Source: an uncultured Clostridium sp. (GTDB lineage: Bacteria; Bacillota; Clostridia; TANB77; CAG-508). From it: DNA of 5,827 nt. The notes beneath the pieces were generated by a model. That model made no database searches, was not told the DNA's origin, and saw only the letters and a list, made by a program, of their open reading frames with translations. The stretch lies in NCBI GenBank assembly GCA_900556345.1, contig USOM01000067.1, positions 1-5,827 of the forward strand, written 5' to 3'. Of this stretch, positions 1 through 5,228 are shown piece after piece (within the stretch, counting starts at the first letter, position 1; each line of letters opens with the position of its first letter). The position numbers and the translations under genes are program-made.

Positions 1-212
1 GTATTTTCGTTTTTAGTTATCAATGATGCATATGTTTGCTTAGAATTAGTAATAATTTTTGTTAATTCATCATTCTTGCAAATATCGCAAATTTCAAGAA
101 AGAAAAAAGATGGTGCTAGCTTAATTATTTTTGTTAATAACTTTGTAGAAACATCACCATCTATAAATGCTTGTTTCACTTTTTTCTTTTGATCATTCTT
201 TCTGCGTAACAC
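1..212 (-). CDS. Partial hypothetical protein, probable immunity gene (3' end beyond left edge)
   Basis: This frame is open for 70 codons from a GTG start at 212 to the left edge, with no stop. The start is chosen because an excellent Shine-Dalgarno (AGGAGGAG, 219-226) sits 6 bases upstream. The protein begins MLRRKNDQKKKVKQAFIDGD, so it has a lysine/arginine-rich, soluble amino end, and continues with a more hydrophobic part containing APSFFFLEICDIC, with two cysteines three residues apart. I do not recognise the family. It lies 64 bases downstream of a decayed pretoxin gene, in the position that immunity genes occupy in the four other cassettes here, so an immunity role is inferred from context alone. 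The frame and ribosome site are directly visible; the function is not. The remainder of the gene is outside the window. Confidence 0.6.
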   Translation of the reverse strand, partial: MLRRKNDQKKKVKQAFIDGDVSTKLLTKIIKLAPSFFFLEICDICKNDELTKIITNSKQTYASLITKNEN

Positions 213-218
213 CTATTA

Positions 219-226
219 CTCCTCCT
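219..226 (-). promoter_or_regulatory. Ribosome binding site for the left-edge gene
   Basis: AGGAGGAG on the minus strand is a near-perfect SD, followed by TAATAG and then GTG. It is what identifies the GTG at 212 as a real start for an otherwise short, edge-truncated frame. Confidence 0.7.
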
Positions 227-276
227 AATATTGAAGTCAATCTAACATGTACATCACGTTTATCGGAATCAAATAT

Positions 277-1038
277 TCATTTCATGGATTTTATGAAATT
301 AGGCATACTATAGTATAAATTATATGTAATATGCGTATGAAAAAGTTGTTTTCCAGCCTCAAAATCCAATCTGAAAGTTTTTCCAATTTTAAATAATGTT
401 CCACCAGAATTAGGGTTATTAAGTCCGTTTGGAGACCATATTTTTATTTTACCCAAAGTTTTACCTGAGAAATTATTTGGTTTGAATAATTGCAGTTGTT
501 CACCGTCAAATATCAATGTACCGCTTCTAGAAAATTTTAATATTGCAGATATTGTCTGCGCACCACCAGCAAAAATTCCACCCCACATAAATCAACTAGC
601 GAAACAATCTACAAATGATCTTAACCCTTTTTCCAAAATCGTTTTAAAACTATCTCCACTGAAAATCGAAACTATCAGTGAACTCATCACACTAATCCCA
701 CCAGATATAAACCCTGCCATTGCAGCTGCCTTAAATCCTATACCAAGTGCTGCTAAAAATGAGCCACCTGTCAATACGGTTAAAACAGCACCAATAACAA
801 TACATATAGCGCCTATAACCAACTTTTCCCAATATTCCTTGCACCATTCGCCGACTTTTTTTGCAACCGTCTTTGAATTTTTCCCAACGGCTTTTTTCAC
901 ATTCGGGCTTCATGTAGTAGTACTCGTCGTAAAAATCGTCTTTGCTCTCAATAATAGTCAGAGTTTATACAGTTGTATTTTACTACAACTCCTAATAGTA
1001 TCTAAAAGCTGTGAAACTTTTTCTTGGTGGCTTGGCAA
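277..1038 (-). pseudogene. Decayed polymorphic-toxin (pretoxin) gene with two frameshifts and a nonsense codon
   Basis: Translation would start at a TTG at 1038 behind GGAGGTG (1044-1050): MPSHQEKVSQLLDTIRSCSK, then a stop (TGA, 958-960). From about 966 to 863 the protein-like frame is the one one base off, with TIIESKDDFYDEYYYMKPEC and SRWEKFKDGCKK. At a run of seven A (856-862 on this strand) it returns to the first frame as VGEWCKEYWEKLVIGAIC, followed by a long glycine/alanine-rich hydrophobic stretch with two or three membrane-like segments. A TGA at 592-594 interrupts the match between FVDCFAS and FMWGGIFAGGAQT; a change from GGA would explain it. The last part, to the stop at 277, contains GGTLFKIGKTFRLDFEAGK and looks like a distinct C-terminal module. 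The two shifts cancel, so the total is still a multiple of three. The hydrophobic WCKE...GAICI segment resembles the region that precedes HINT domains in Bacillota toxins. Family assignment is from memory; the lesions are read directly. Confidence 0.65.
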
Positions 1039-1043
1039 TTTTA

Positions 1044-1050
1044 CACCTCC
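1044..1050 (-). promoter_or_regulatory. Ribosome binding site for the decayed pretoxin gene
   Basis: GGAGGTG on the minus strand, followed by TAAAA and TTG at 1038. No ATG or GTG lies at a suitable distance, so this site argues for the TTG start. It begins about 14 bases after the stop of the preceding immunity gene. Confidence 0.55.
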
Positions 1051-1063
1051 GTAAGTATATTGG

Positions 1064-1591
1064 TTAAAGATTCATTAATGGCATCATTATTTCCCAATAT
1101 ACTTCCATATCGGATACTTCAAGATTTTCTATGTCATCTTCCCCATTGAGGAATAGTGGTACTTTGTAGCCTACGCACTTATTAATTGGTAAAACAAAAT
1201 TATTATTTGCCTCAAACCATTCATCAAAGTATTCAGATAAAAGACTATCTTCATGAAATTCAACAATTTCCACATTATGAAAATCTACAATATTAGCAGG
1301 TATATCAAAAACATCTCCTGTTCCCGGTTCAAATAAAAGAACAGTATTGCTCACCTTATTAAGAGCAAAAATTCTTCCCAACCAGTCATACCCAAAGACA
1401 CTTATTTGATTTTTGTATTTTGGAAATGATTTTTCAACTATATCATTCCATTTCGGTATACTTTTTTCATCAAAAATTCGATACATACCATTTAGGAAAG
1501 ATTTTCCCCCCATCGTTTTTAAAAATTGTTCACTACTCTCAAAATCATATTGTTTTTCCTCTTTTACAAAATCCAAAAATTTTCTAAACAT
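1064..1591 (-). CDS. Immunity protein of cassette D, probable Tdi1/DUF1851-type
   Basis: This is a 175-residue acidic, soluble protein with no signal peptide or membrane segment, so it probably acts in the cytoplasm by binding the nuclease tip encoded just upstream. Residue blocks I take as diagnostic are GGKSFLNGMYRIFDEKSIPKW near the start, VFGYDWLGRIFALNK in the middle, LLFEPGTGDVFDIP, and a C-terminal block with CVGYKVPLFLNGEDDIENLE followed by VSDMEVYWEI. This layout matches my recollection of the GAD-like/DUF1851 (Tdi1-type) immunity proteins; SMI1/KNR4-like is the main alternative. The ATG at 1591 is set by AAGGAG (1598-1603), which overlaps the TAA of the toxin frame; the genes are 10 bases apart. 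The role as immunity is well supported by position, the exact family less so. Confidence 0.75.
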   Translation of the reverse strand: MFRKFLDFVKEEKQYDFESSEQFLKTMGGKSFLNGMYRIFDEKSIPKWNDIVEKSFPKYKNQISVFGYDWLGRIFALNKVSNTVLLFEPGTGDVFDIPANIVDFHNVEIVEFHEDSLLSEYFDEWFEANNNFVLPINKCVGYKVPLFLNGEDDIENLEVSDMEVYWEIMMPLMNL

Positions 1592-1597
1592 ATTTTT

Positions 1598-1603
1598 CTC
1601 CTT
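1598..1603 (-). promoter_or_regulatory. Ribosome binding site of immunity D overlapping the toxin D stop codon
   Basis: AAGGAG on the minus strand; its first two bases belong to the TAA stop of toxin D (1602-1604), and six bases separate it from ATG at 1591. The overlap allows translational coupling, yet the site is strong enough to work alone. Confidence 0.65.
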
Positions 1604-2279
1604 ATTTCATATAGAAATTCCTTAATATTGTGTTTTCTGGCAAGTTGCTAATTAAGTAGTTTATCTGACTTCCTAAACTCCTGTTAACACTTTTGTCTAG
1701 TCCATTCATATTAGTTGCATCGTCAATGCCGCCTAATTGCAAATCTATTGTGTGATCTACATCTTGTGAAGACGGTATAGAGTTAGCCTTTCTATACTTT
1801 GCTGTTTTGGACTTTTTACGTTTGCCATCAACGTTTGTCTTTTTAGTATCTGCTTTTGTCAAACTTCTACATTTTGCATCAGCTTCTGCTCGTTGCCCTG
1901 GTGTCCAATCCTCTTTATATGATAGCTCTGCATCATATGTGCCATCATCATTTTTTATCAGCTTACAATTCGAATTATGAACCCAAACTCCATTTTCGCC
2001 AACATGATAAGTATGGAAATCCTCTACCTGAAAATTATACACTGTAGTGGGTTCTTCTGTCAACTCAACATCAAAATTTTCAACTAAAAGAACATTTCCA
2101 TTTACATCAAGGAGTTCATCACCAACTATTAGTTCTCCTGTTTTGATAAAGCCTTGATTTTTTACATAAAACGGGTGGTCAACAGTTGTAACGATTTCTT
2201 CACCGTTCACAGTGAGATGAACAAGCGTTGTTACCTCTCTTATGTAGGTTTCAAGAACAGTTTTCGGAGAAGTTTCCAT
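1602..2279 (-). CDS. Orphan HINT-HNH nuclease toxin tip (cassette D)
   Basis: Residues 1-102 are the body and end of a pretoxin HINT domain: VDHPFYV (33-39, with the block-B histidine), YNFQVEDFHTYHV (81-93) and a final VHN (100-102), where the family normally cleaves to release the toxin. Residues 103-225 form the tip: WTPGQRAEADAK (125-136), a basic patch (150-165), then DVDHTIDLQLGG (173-184), NMNGLD (190-195) and SVNRSLGSQI (197-206). I read this as an HNH-like metal-dependent nuclease (VDH plus downstream asparagines). HINT similarity continues upstream of the ATG in the same frame (KVISTDPET) to about 2309, next to a TAG at 2316-2318, so the ATG at 2279 is only the first available one; it has no SD. 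The CFxxGT-type catalytic cysteine block that starts complete HINT domains is absent. It is therefore probably a silent tip unless recombined into a full-length gene. The nuclease class is inference from motif shape. Confidence 0.75.
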   Translation of the reverse strand: METSPKTVLETYIREVTTLVHLTVNGEEIVTTVDHPFYVKNQGFIKTGELIVGDELLDVNGNVLLVENFDVELTEEPTTVYNFQVEDFHTYHVGENGVWVHNSNCKLIKNDDGTYDAELSYKEDWTPGQRAEADAKCRSLTKADTKKTNVDGKRKKSKTAKYRKANSIPSSQDVDHTIDLQLGGIDDATNMNGLDKSVNRSLGSQINYLISNLPENTILRNFYMK

Positions 2280-2309
2280 TGTTTCAGGGTCTGTTGAAAT
2301 GACTTTAGC
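1974..2309 (-). repeat. HINT-coding repeat, copy D
   Basis: This is the longest copy of a DNA repeat present four times in the window (D, C, B, and part of A). Its end nearest the promoter starts directly at the stop of the upstream SUFU gene (2311-2313). Over 2064-2131 it differs from copy A (5760-5827) at two of 68 bases by eye. Over 2172-2261 it differs from copy B (4352-4441) at about one base. The repeat is long and similar enough to serve as a recombination substrate. Confidence 0.8.
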
Positions 2310-2310
2310 C

Positions 2311-2862
2311 TTATACTACACTGTCACGAAATGGATCAATATAGTTAAATTCAGTTTCTTCAAATATATTTTCTAATGCTTCTAAGCCATTTTCTTTTTT
2401 ATATCGTAATTCTTCCTCAGTTATTGGTATAAGCCATAAAAACCTAATGTTCATAGATTTAGTTTCTAACCACTCAAGTTCTGGTCCGTCTAAGTAAGGC
2501 AATGAAATTAAACCATGGTCACATCTAGATTTTTCGTACCAAGCACAGCCAAAATTAACCGTGTGTCCTAAACCAAGCATATTTCCGCTAGCATAATAAT
2601 GTGCTATAGCTACAAGCAAATTAATTAAAAAGTTATTCTCGGTTGGAGCTAGTATAAATAATTCTAATCCTTGCTCTTTGTCTTCCCCTGACATCCCGCA
2701 AGTTGCATATATCCATGAATTTCTTTTTTCATTGGGTTTAAATTTCAGCACTTTAAAAAATGGCAACAAATTATGAATAGGTTCTTTATCATTAAAAATA
2801 TACTCTGTGCACTCACCCCAATTTATTAGATAATGTTCTTCAATCTTTTTTATCAAGTCCAT
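2311..2862 (-). CDS. SUFU-domain immunity protein (cassette C)
   Basis: This 183-residue protein is a bacterial member of the suppressor-of-fused (SUFU) superfamily, which is known as an immunity family in polymorphic-toxin loci. Blocks in order: SWIYATCGMSGED (about 49-61), LELFILAPTE (66-75), AHYYASGNMLGLGHTVNFG (87-105), CDHGLISLPYLDGPELEW (114-131), IRFLWLIPITEEE (139-151) and a final NYIDPFRDSVV. Length and motif order fit the family. It is predicted to be cytoplasmic and to neutralise the nuclease tip encoded immediately upstream. The ATG at 2862 lies inside the end of the toxin frame (23-base overlap). An AGGAG 13 bases upstream is rather far, so translation may depend partly on coupling. 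The stop TAA abuts the HINT repeat of cassette D, with no intergenic space. Confidence 0.88.
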   Translation of the reverse strand: MDLIKKIEEHYLINWGECTEYIFNDKEPIHNLLPFFKVLKFKPNEKRNSWIYATCGMSGEDKEQGLELFILAPTENNFLINLLVAIAHYYASGNMLGLGHTVNFGCAWYEKSRCDHGLISLPYLDGPELEWLETKSMNIRFLWLIPITEEELRYKKENGLEALENIFEETEFNYIDPFRDSVV

Positions 2863-3403
2863 ACTTTTTCTTCATCTCCTTTGAATAATGTGACATTCGT
2901 CCACCTTGCGAATTCTGTTCTAACCTAGTTGCTGGCTTCATCCGACTACGATCTTGTGCACTTGCCCTTCGTTCACTGGCGGTCATTTGATAACCTGGCT
3001 TTTCACCTGTACTAGGGTCTCCTTCATAATATCGTTTAACCAATGGGGGATCATGATCTGGAGAACCACCCACAACCTGCCGGTCTTTCTTCGTTGGAGT
3101 ATTGCCATAATGTTTTCTTCTATTATATGGTTCAGTAGGCTTAGCATAATCATCGCCAGCATTATGCACCAACACACCAAAACCACTAACGTGATATGTA
3201 TGTAAATCTTCTACCTGAAAATTATACACTGTAGTTGGTTCGTCTGTCAACTCAACATCAAAATTTTCAACCAAAAGAATGTTTTTGTTTGAGTCAAGCA
3301 ATTCATCACCGACTGCAAGTTCTCCTGCGTTGACAAAGCCACGATCATTCACATAAAACGGGTGGTCAACTGTAGTGATTATTTCTTCGCCGTTGATCAC
3401 CAA
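2840..3403 (-). CDS. Orphan HINT-HNH/EndoVII-like nuclease toxin tip (cassette C)
   Basis: The first 81 residues are a HINT domain lacking its beginning: VDHPFYV (12-18), YNFQVEDLHTYHVSGFGVLV (60-79) and terminal HN (80-81). The tip (82-187) is basic and contains YNRRKHYGNTP (93-103), SPDHDPPLVKRYYEGDP (114-130), a KPGYQMTASERR segment (135-146), then TRLEQNSQGGRMSHYSKEM (159-177) and YGL. The DHDPP and SHYS elements match Rhs-type HNH/EndoVII nuclease tips I remember; the histidines would be metal or catalytic residues. There is no credible start: the TTG at 3403 has no SD, and the HINT similarity upstream is interrupted in frame by TGA at 3425-3427 and another TGA further up. The tip itself is intact. 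It is followed, with overlap, by the SUFU immunity gene. The nuclease role is inferred from motifs; the truncation is read directly. Confidence 0.72.
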   Translation of the reverse strand: MVINGEEIITTVDHPFYVNDRGFVNAGELAVGDELLDSNKNILLVENFDVELTDEPTTVYNFQVEDLHTYHVSGFGVLVHNAGDDYAKPTEPYNRRKHYGNTPTKKDRQVVGGSPDHDPPLVKRYYEGDPSTGEKPGYQMTASERRASAQDRSRMKPATRLEQNSQGGRMSHYSKEMKKKYGLDKKD

Positions 3404-3445
3404 ATAAATAAGCTTAAAATCTTCTCATATATAGGTTCAAAACGT
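3161..3445 (-). repeat. HINT-coding repeat, copy C, degenerate at its 5' end
   Basis: Copy C matches the other HINT copies in the interior and at its distal end. The distal 47 bases (3156-3202) differ from copy B (4150-4196) at one position by eye. Its beginning (3404-3445, just after the stop of immunity B at 3449-3451) is clearly related to the ACCTACATAAGAGAG segment of copies B and D but has base changes, a small deletion and two in-frame TGA codons. Confidence 0.7.
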
Positions 3446-3448
3446 AAG

Positions 3449-3811
3449 TTAGAAAATAGATAATAGTATGGTTTCAGAATCTTCTAATTCAACTCGAATA
3501 TGTTTACTATCAATTTGATCTATTTCACTCACCCACATTGTTTCTTCATTGGTGCCTCTTCCCCAAATTTTCCATTGATTTGATGATTTGTGATTGGTAG
3601 AAAATTCTTCAAATGGATCTCTTAAATAATAAATAATCACACCTTCTCCACCAACAGCACAGTATGTCTCATCGTCTGAAATCAAAGCAACATCTGGATC
3701 GCCATAGAATTCACCAATTAAAATTAATTGAGATGTTGCTTTTAATTTGAGAAATACTTTTTCATATTCATTTAGTATAAGATAATTATTACTTTCTGCC
3801 ATTTGTTTCAT
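3449..3811 (-). CDS. Unrecognised small immunity protein (cassette B)
   Basis: I place the start at the ATG at 3811 (120 residues), not at the TTG at 3832, because AAGGTG (3821-3826) lies 9 bases before this ATG and overlaps the TAA of the toxin. A second ATG lies three codons on. The protein is acidic and soluble, with no signal peptide or membrane helix. It shows an N-terminal helix-like part (LNEYEKVFLKLKATSQL), then IGEFYGDPDVALISDDETYC, VGGEGVIIYYLRDPFEEF, and WKIWGRGTNEETMWVSEIDQI with several tryptophans, ending in a beta-like acidic tail. I do not recognise the family. Its position directly after a toxin tip, its size and its charge make an immunity function the best inference. It presumably binds the basic or polar tip of cassette B in the cytoplasm. 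Confidence 0.7.
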   Translation of the reverse strand: MKQMAESNNYLILNEYEKVFLKLKATSQLILIGEFYGDPDVALISDDETYCAVGGEGVIIYYLRDPFEEFSTNHKSSNQWKIWGRGTNEETMWVSEIDQIDSKHIRVELEDSETILLSIF

Positions 3812-3820
3812 TTCAACAAT

Positions 3821-3826
3821 CACCTT
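3821..3826 (-). promoter_or_regulatory. Ribosome binding site deciding the start of immunity B
   Basis: AAGGTG on the minus strand; its first two bases are the last two of the toxin B stop TAA (3825-3827). ATG at 3811 is 9 bases downstream, whereas the upstream TTG at 3832 precedes the site and so cannot use it. Confidence 0.55.
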
Positions 3827-4391
3827 AATCAATATTATTAAAATGTGTCAACTGATTATATTCAGATTTCGAAATACCTATCTGTTTTCCATTAACAAAT
3901 TTATTATTTGGAATTTGATTTCCATTATTATCAGTGTATACTCTTTTTCCTGTTAAAGTTGTGTCTTCAATCCTAAAGTAATTACCATCTGTATCATATA
4001 CTACTTGTTTTCCCGTTTTAGGATTATTATATATCTCCTTGCCGCTAGAAGTCTTTACTGGTTTTGACTCAGGTGCAATTTTATCAACAGTTTTAGATAA
4101 ACTTTCATCCGACCAATTATTTGAATATTTTTGAGATCTTTCATACCCACCAGCATTATGTACCAACACACCAAAACCACTAACGTGATATGTATGGTAA
4201 TCCTCTACTTGAAAATTATACACCTTAACAGAATCATCTGTCAACTCAACATCTAAATTTTCAACTAAAAGAACATTTCCGTTTACATCAAGAAGTTTAT
4301 CGCCAACAAGCAACTTACCAGCCTCAACAAACCCTCTACCTTGTACATAAAACGGGTGGTCAACAGTTGTAACGATTTCTTCACCGTTCAC
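3825..4391 (-). CDS. Orphan HINT toxin tip of unrecognised type (cassette B)
   Basis: Residues 1-79 are a truncated HINT domain: VDHPFYV (10-16), YNFQVEDYHTYHV (58-70) and LVHN (76-79). The tip (80-188) starts GGYERSQKYSNNWSDESLSK, has a polar linker, and then a core I cannot assign with confidence: GKEIYNNPKTGKQVVYDTDG (117-136), NYFRIEDTTLTGKRVYTDNN (137-156), VNGKQIGISKSEYNQ (166-180) and a terminal THFNNID. The short beta-rich, tyrosine/lysine/threonine-rich core without HNH or PD-(D/E)xK signatures is compatible with a small RNase-type (for example BECR-fold) toxin, but that is a guess. The GTG at 4391 is the nearest start in frame. The frame is open up to a TAG at 4449-4451 with no ATG and no SD for this frame. 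Immunity B follows immediately. Truncation and frame are visible; activity is unknown. Confidence 0.65.
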   Translation of the reverse strand: MNGEEIVTTVDHPFYVQGRGFVEAGKLLVGDKLLDVNGNVLLVENLDVELTDDSVKVYNFQVEDYHTYHVSGFGVLVHNAGGYERSQKYSNNWSDESLSKTVDKIAPESKPVKTSSGKEIYNNPKTGKQVVYDTDGNYFRIEDTTLTGKRVYTDNNGNQIPNNKFVNGKQIGISKSEYNQLTHFNNID

Positions 4392-4441
4392 GGTGAGATG
4401 AACAAGCGTTGTTACCTCTCTTATGTAGGTTTCAAGAACAG
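4155..4441 (-). repeat. HINT-coding repeat, copy B (mosaic)
   Basis: The end nearer its start (4352-4441) is almost identical to copy D. The distal end (4150-4196), including the VSGFGVLVHNAG coding part, is almost identical to copy C and unlike D or A. Similarity to copy D stops abruptly at 4441, where sequence from a different source begins. Confidence 0.7.
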
Positions 4442-4488
4442 AAGTTCGCTATAAGTTCAGATAAGCGACCATCTATCGAAAGTGTCAT
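4432..4488 (-). pseudogene. Gene-start remnant: SD, ATG and 18 codons running into HINT copy B out of frame
   Basis: A good SD (GAGGTG, 4494-4499) stands 5 bases before ATG at 4488. The frame reads MTLSIDGRLSELIANFCS and stops at TGA (4432-4434), about ten bases inside HINT copy B. The HINT frame is one base further on, so the two are not fused in frame. This looks like the first codons of some other gene, cut where the HINT cassette was joined. It begins 19 bases after the stop of the PoNi-like gene. It could instead be a short leader peptide that brings ribosomes to the cassette. I do not recognise the peptide with confidence. Confidence 0.45.
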
Positions 4489-4493
4489 TTTAT

Positions 4494-4499
4494 CACCTC
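4494..4499 (-). promoter_or_regulatory. Ribosome binding site preceding the truncated ATG frame ahead of cassette B
   Basis: GAGGTG on the minus strand, 5 bases before ATG at 4488. It is the only good translation start signal near any of the toxin tips, but it serves a frame that ends after 18 codons. Confidence 0.5.
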
Positions 4500-4507
4500 G
4501 TCATTAC

Positions 4508-5185
4508 TCAATTGAAATGAACCATATCATAAGGATAATACTGCTCATTTTTCAAATCGTCATCTATAAAACCAAGTCTTTTTGCAATAGCACCAGCTTC
4601 AAAACACCAATATCCATAATACTGATATTTATTCACCAGTTCATGTGTACCATACCAAGCACTATCTACAGAGCCTTTATACCATCCTCTCAAATATTTT
4701 AGAAAAGCATCTCTATCTTCATCGTTAATGCTTTTTACTAACTTTTTGTATGGACGAGGGAAGGATATTTTCGATGTATCAAACTCACTTTTATTTCCAA
4801 TGAGGATAAAATCTAATAATGAATCATATGTTTCAGATTTCCTCAATTTATTTTTTATTATATTCAACTTACCATCGTCCAAATTCAGAAGATATGCTAA
4901 AGAAGCAAAAATAATATTGCTCTCGTATACTGAATCATCCCAAGCTTCACCAAACAAATCTAAAGAAGATTCAAATTCTTTTTTTATTTCTTCAATTGAA
5001 TCACCTTTTGAATACTTAGCGATTATTATCCCGATTTTTTTTTGTAAAATGTAATCTTTTACAAAAAGTATCTTGTCATTTAAGTATTTTCCAGCAGCAA
5101 TACCCTCTTCAAATCTTTTGATTCCTTCTGACATTTTCAAAATATACTCATCAAAATACTCTTTTGATTTAATTGTATCTCGCAT
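4508..5185 (-). CDS. PoNi-like immunity protein with DUF1911 (cassette A)
   Basis: This is a 225-residue, largely helical soluble protein. The N-terminal half (MRDTIKSKEYFDEYILKMSE, a run of charged helices, then IEEIKKEFESSLDLF) fits DUF1910. The C-terminal half has the DUF1911 features I recognise: LLDFILIG, a block with LKYLRGWYKGSVDSAWYG, then YYGYWCFEAGAIAKRLGFID and a final YYPYDMVHFN. DUF1910/DUF1911 proteins are the described immunity partners (PoNi) of PoNe nucleases, and the gene here follows a PD-(D/E)xK tip, which agrees. Start at ATG 5185 is fixed by AAGGAG (5192-5197), 6 bases upstream. The gap to the toxin stop is 43 bases, larger than in the other cassettes, so expression independent of the toxin is plausible. 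It should bind the nuclease in the cytoplasm. Complete and apparently intact. Confidence 0.85.
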   Translation of the reverse strand: MRDTIKSKEYFDEYILKMSEGIKRFEEGIAAGKYLNDKILFVKDYILQKKIGIIIAKYSKGDSIEEIKKEFESSLDLFGEAWDDSVYESNIIFASLAYLLNLDDGKLNIIKNKLRKSETYDSLLDFILIGNKSEFDTSKISFPRPYKKLVKSINDEDRDAFLKYLRGWYKGSVDSAWYGTHELVNKYQYYGYWCFEAGAIAKRLGFIDDDLKNEQYYPYDMVHFN

Positions 5186-5191
5186 AATATT

Positions 5192-5197
5192 CTCCTT
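5192..5197 (-). promoter_or_regulatory. Ribosome binding site of the PoNi-like gene
   Basis: AAGGAG on the minus strand, followed by AATATT and ATG at 5185. It lies in the 43-base gap after the toxin stop and does not overlap it. Confidence 0.6.
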
Positions 5198-5228
5198 AAT
5201 ATCAAAAATTCTTGATGTAAATAATTGT

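Noticed and set aside
482..1054. Long plus-strand open frame of 190 codons
   Set aside because: It is antisense to the decayed pretoxin gene; the proline/isoleucine-rich translation is what the reverse of a glycine/alanine-rich hydrophobic protein gives, and no SD precedes it.
1974..2309. HINT segment as part of an intein or a hedgehog-type protein
   Set aside because: The domain ends in VHN followed by a variable toxin tip and immunity gene, with no host extein or homing nuclease; the pretoxin HINT context fits better.
4489..4507. Possible terminator after the PoNi-like gene
   Set aside because: I see no stem-loop followed by a U-run here or in the other short gaps; the cassettes may be co-transcribed, but that is not shown.
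4728..5054. Plus-strand open frame of 108 codons
   Set aside because: It lies wholly opposite the well-recognised DUF1911 gene, has low-complexity Phe/Ile/Ser content and no start signal.
5186..5228. Possible promoter in the 43-base gap before the PoNi-like gene
   Set aside because: The gap has AT-rich GATATT- and TTTACA-like elements, but no pair at acceptable spacing; nothing can be supported beyond the SD.
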